From positions 1 to 64,000 of the forward strand of contig RAPG01000002.1 in NCBI GenBank assembly GCA_005239165.1: a DNA stretch of 64,000 nucleotides. The letters run 5' to 3'. The translations under genes were made by a program, and so were the position numbers. The notes beneath the pieces were generated by a model that saw nothing but the letters and a program-made list of their open reading frames with translations, was not told the DNA's origin and ran no database searches. This document shows, in pieces, positions 63,992-64,000 of this stretch (within the stretch, counting starts at the first letter, position 1; each line of letters opens with the position of its first letter). The DNA is from Allopusillimonas ginsengisoli. Its GTDB lineage: Bacteria > Pseudomonadota > Gammaproteobacteria > Burkholderiales > Burkholderiaceae_B.

Positions 63992-64000
63992 ATACACTAG

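Overview
The window looks like a chromosome of a Gram-negative betaproteobacterium, most likely Burkholderiales/Alcaligenaceae. The grounds are a Bordetella-type 16-strand porin, a DUF4148 secreted protein, a TRAP transporter next to an amidase and an IclR regulator, a FecI/FecR/TonB iron-signalling set, and IS66, IS21 and IS3 elements of the kind common in that group. The genus cannot be fixed from the sequence alone.

Layout. (1) 0-6.4 kb: a porin, a DUF4148 protein, and a three-gene gtrA-gtrB-glycosyltransferase operon bracketed by two pieces of an IS66-type element. (2) 6.5-11.4 kb: an IS21-family element (bounded by CTTGT target duplications) into which two different IS3-family elements have inserted, each with its own 3-bp duplication. 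(3) 11.4-21.1 kb: a minus-strand operon for cytochrome c maturation (ccmABCDEFGHI) followed by TlpA-like, CcdA, DsbB-like and DsbA-like redox proteins and a cupredoxin. From memory this resembles cargo reported on PAGI-2/ICEclc-type islands. (4) 21.4-28.8 kb: an accessory patchwork. It holds an orphan CzcI-like protein, an XRE regulator, an AlpA-like regulator, an AbiEi/AbiEii toxin-antitoxin pair with two palindromic operators, a CopG antitoxin with a frameshifted ParE toxin, a DUF2202 protein, thioredoxin 2, and a 22-bp repeat array in front of the stump of a DUF4143 ATPase.

(5) 28.9-44.3 kb is the most unusual part. Three tandem giant secreted repeat proteins of about 1260 residues lie downstream of a CsgG-family outer-membrane pore protein, which carries an OmpA-like C-terminal domain, and of a small secreted Cys-containing protein. 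A one-component PAS-winged-helix regulator is encoded divergently. A 10-bp periodic TGAGCA array runs into the regulator start codon. The same element, at identical distance from a TATACT -10 box, lies upstream of the second giant gene. I interpret this as a CsgG-dependent (curli/Hfa-like) surface fibre or adhesin system with its own regulon. The middle giant gene carries one nonsense codon.

(6) 44.4-64 kb is ordinary chromosome: an alpha/beta hydrolase, cytochrome b561, a FecI-FecR-TonB transducer-YncE lipoprotein iron module with a Fur box, an MscS-type channel, an amidohydrolase, a TRAP transporter (dctPQM) with an amidase and a divergent IclR regulator (palindromic operator between them), and a pirin with a siderophore-interacting flavoprotein.
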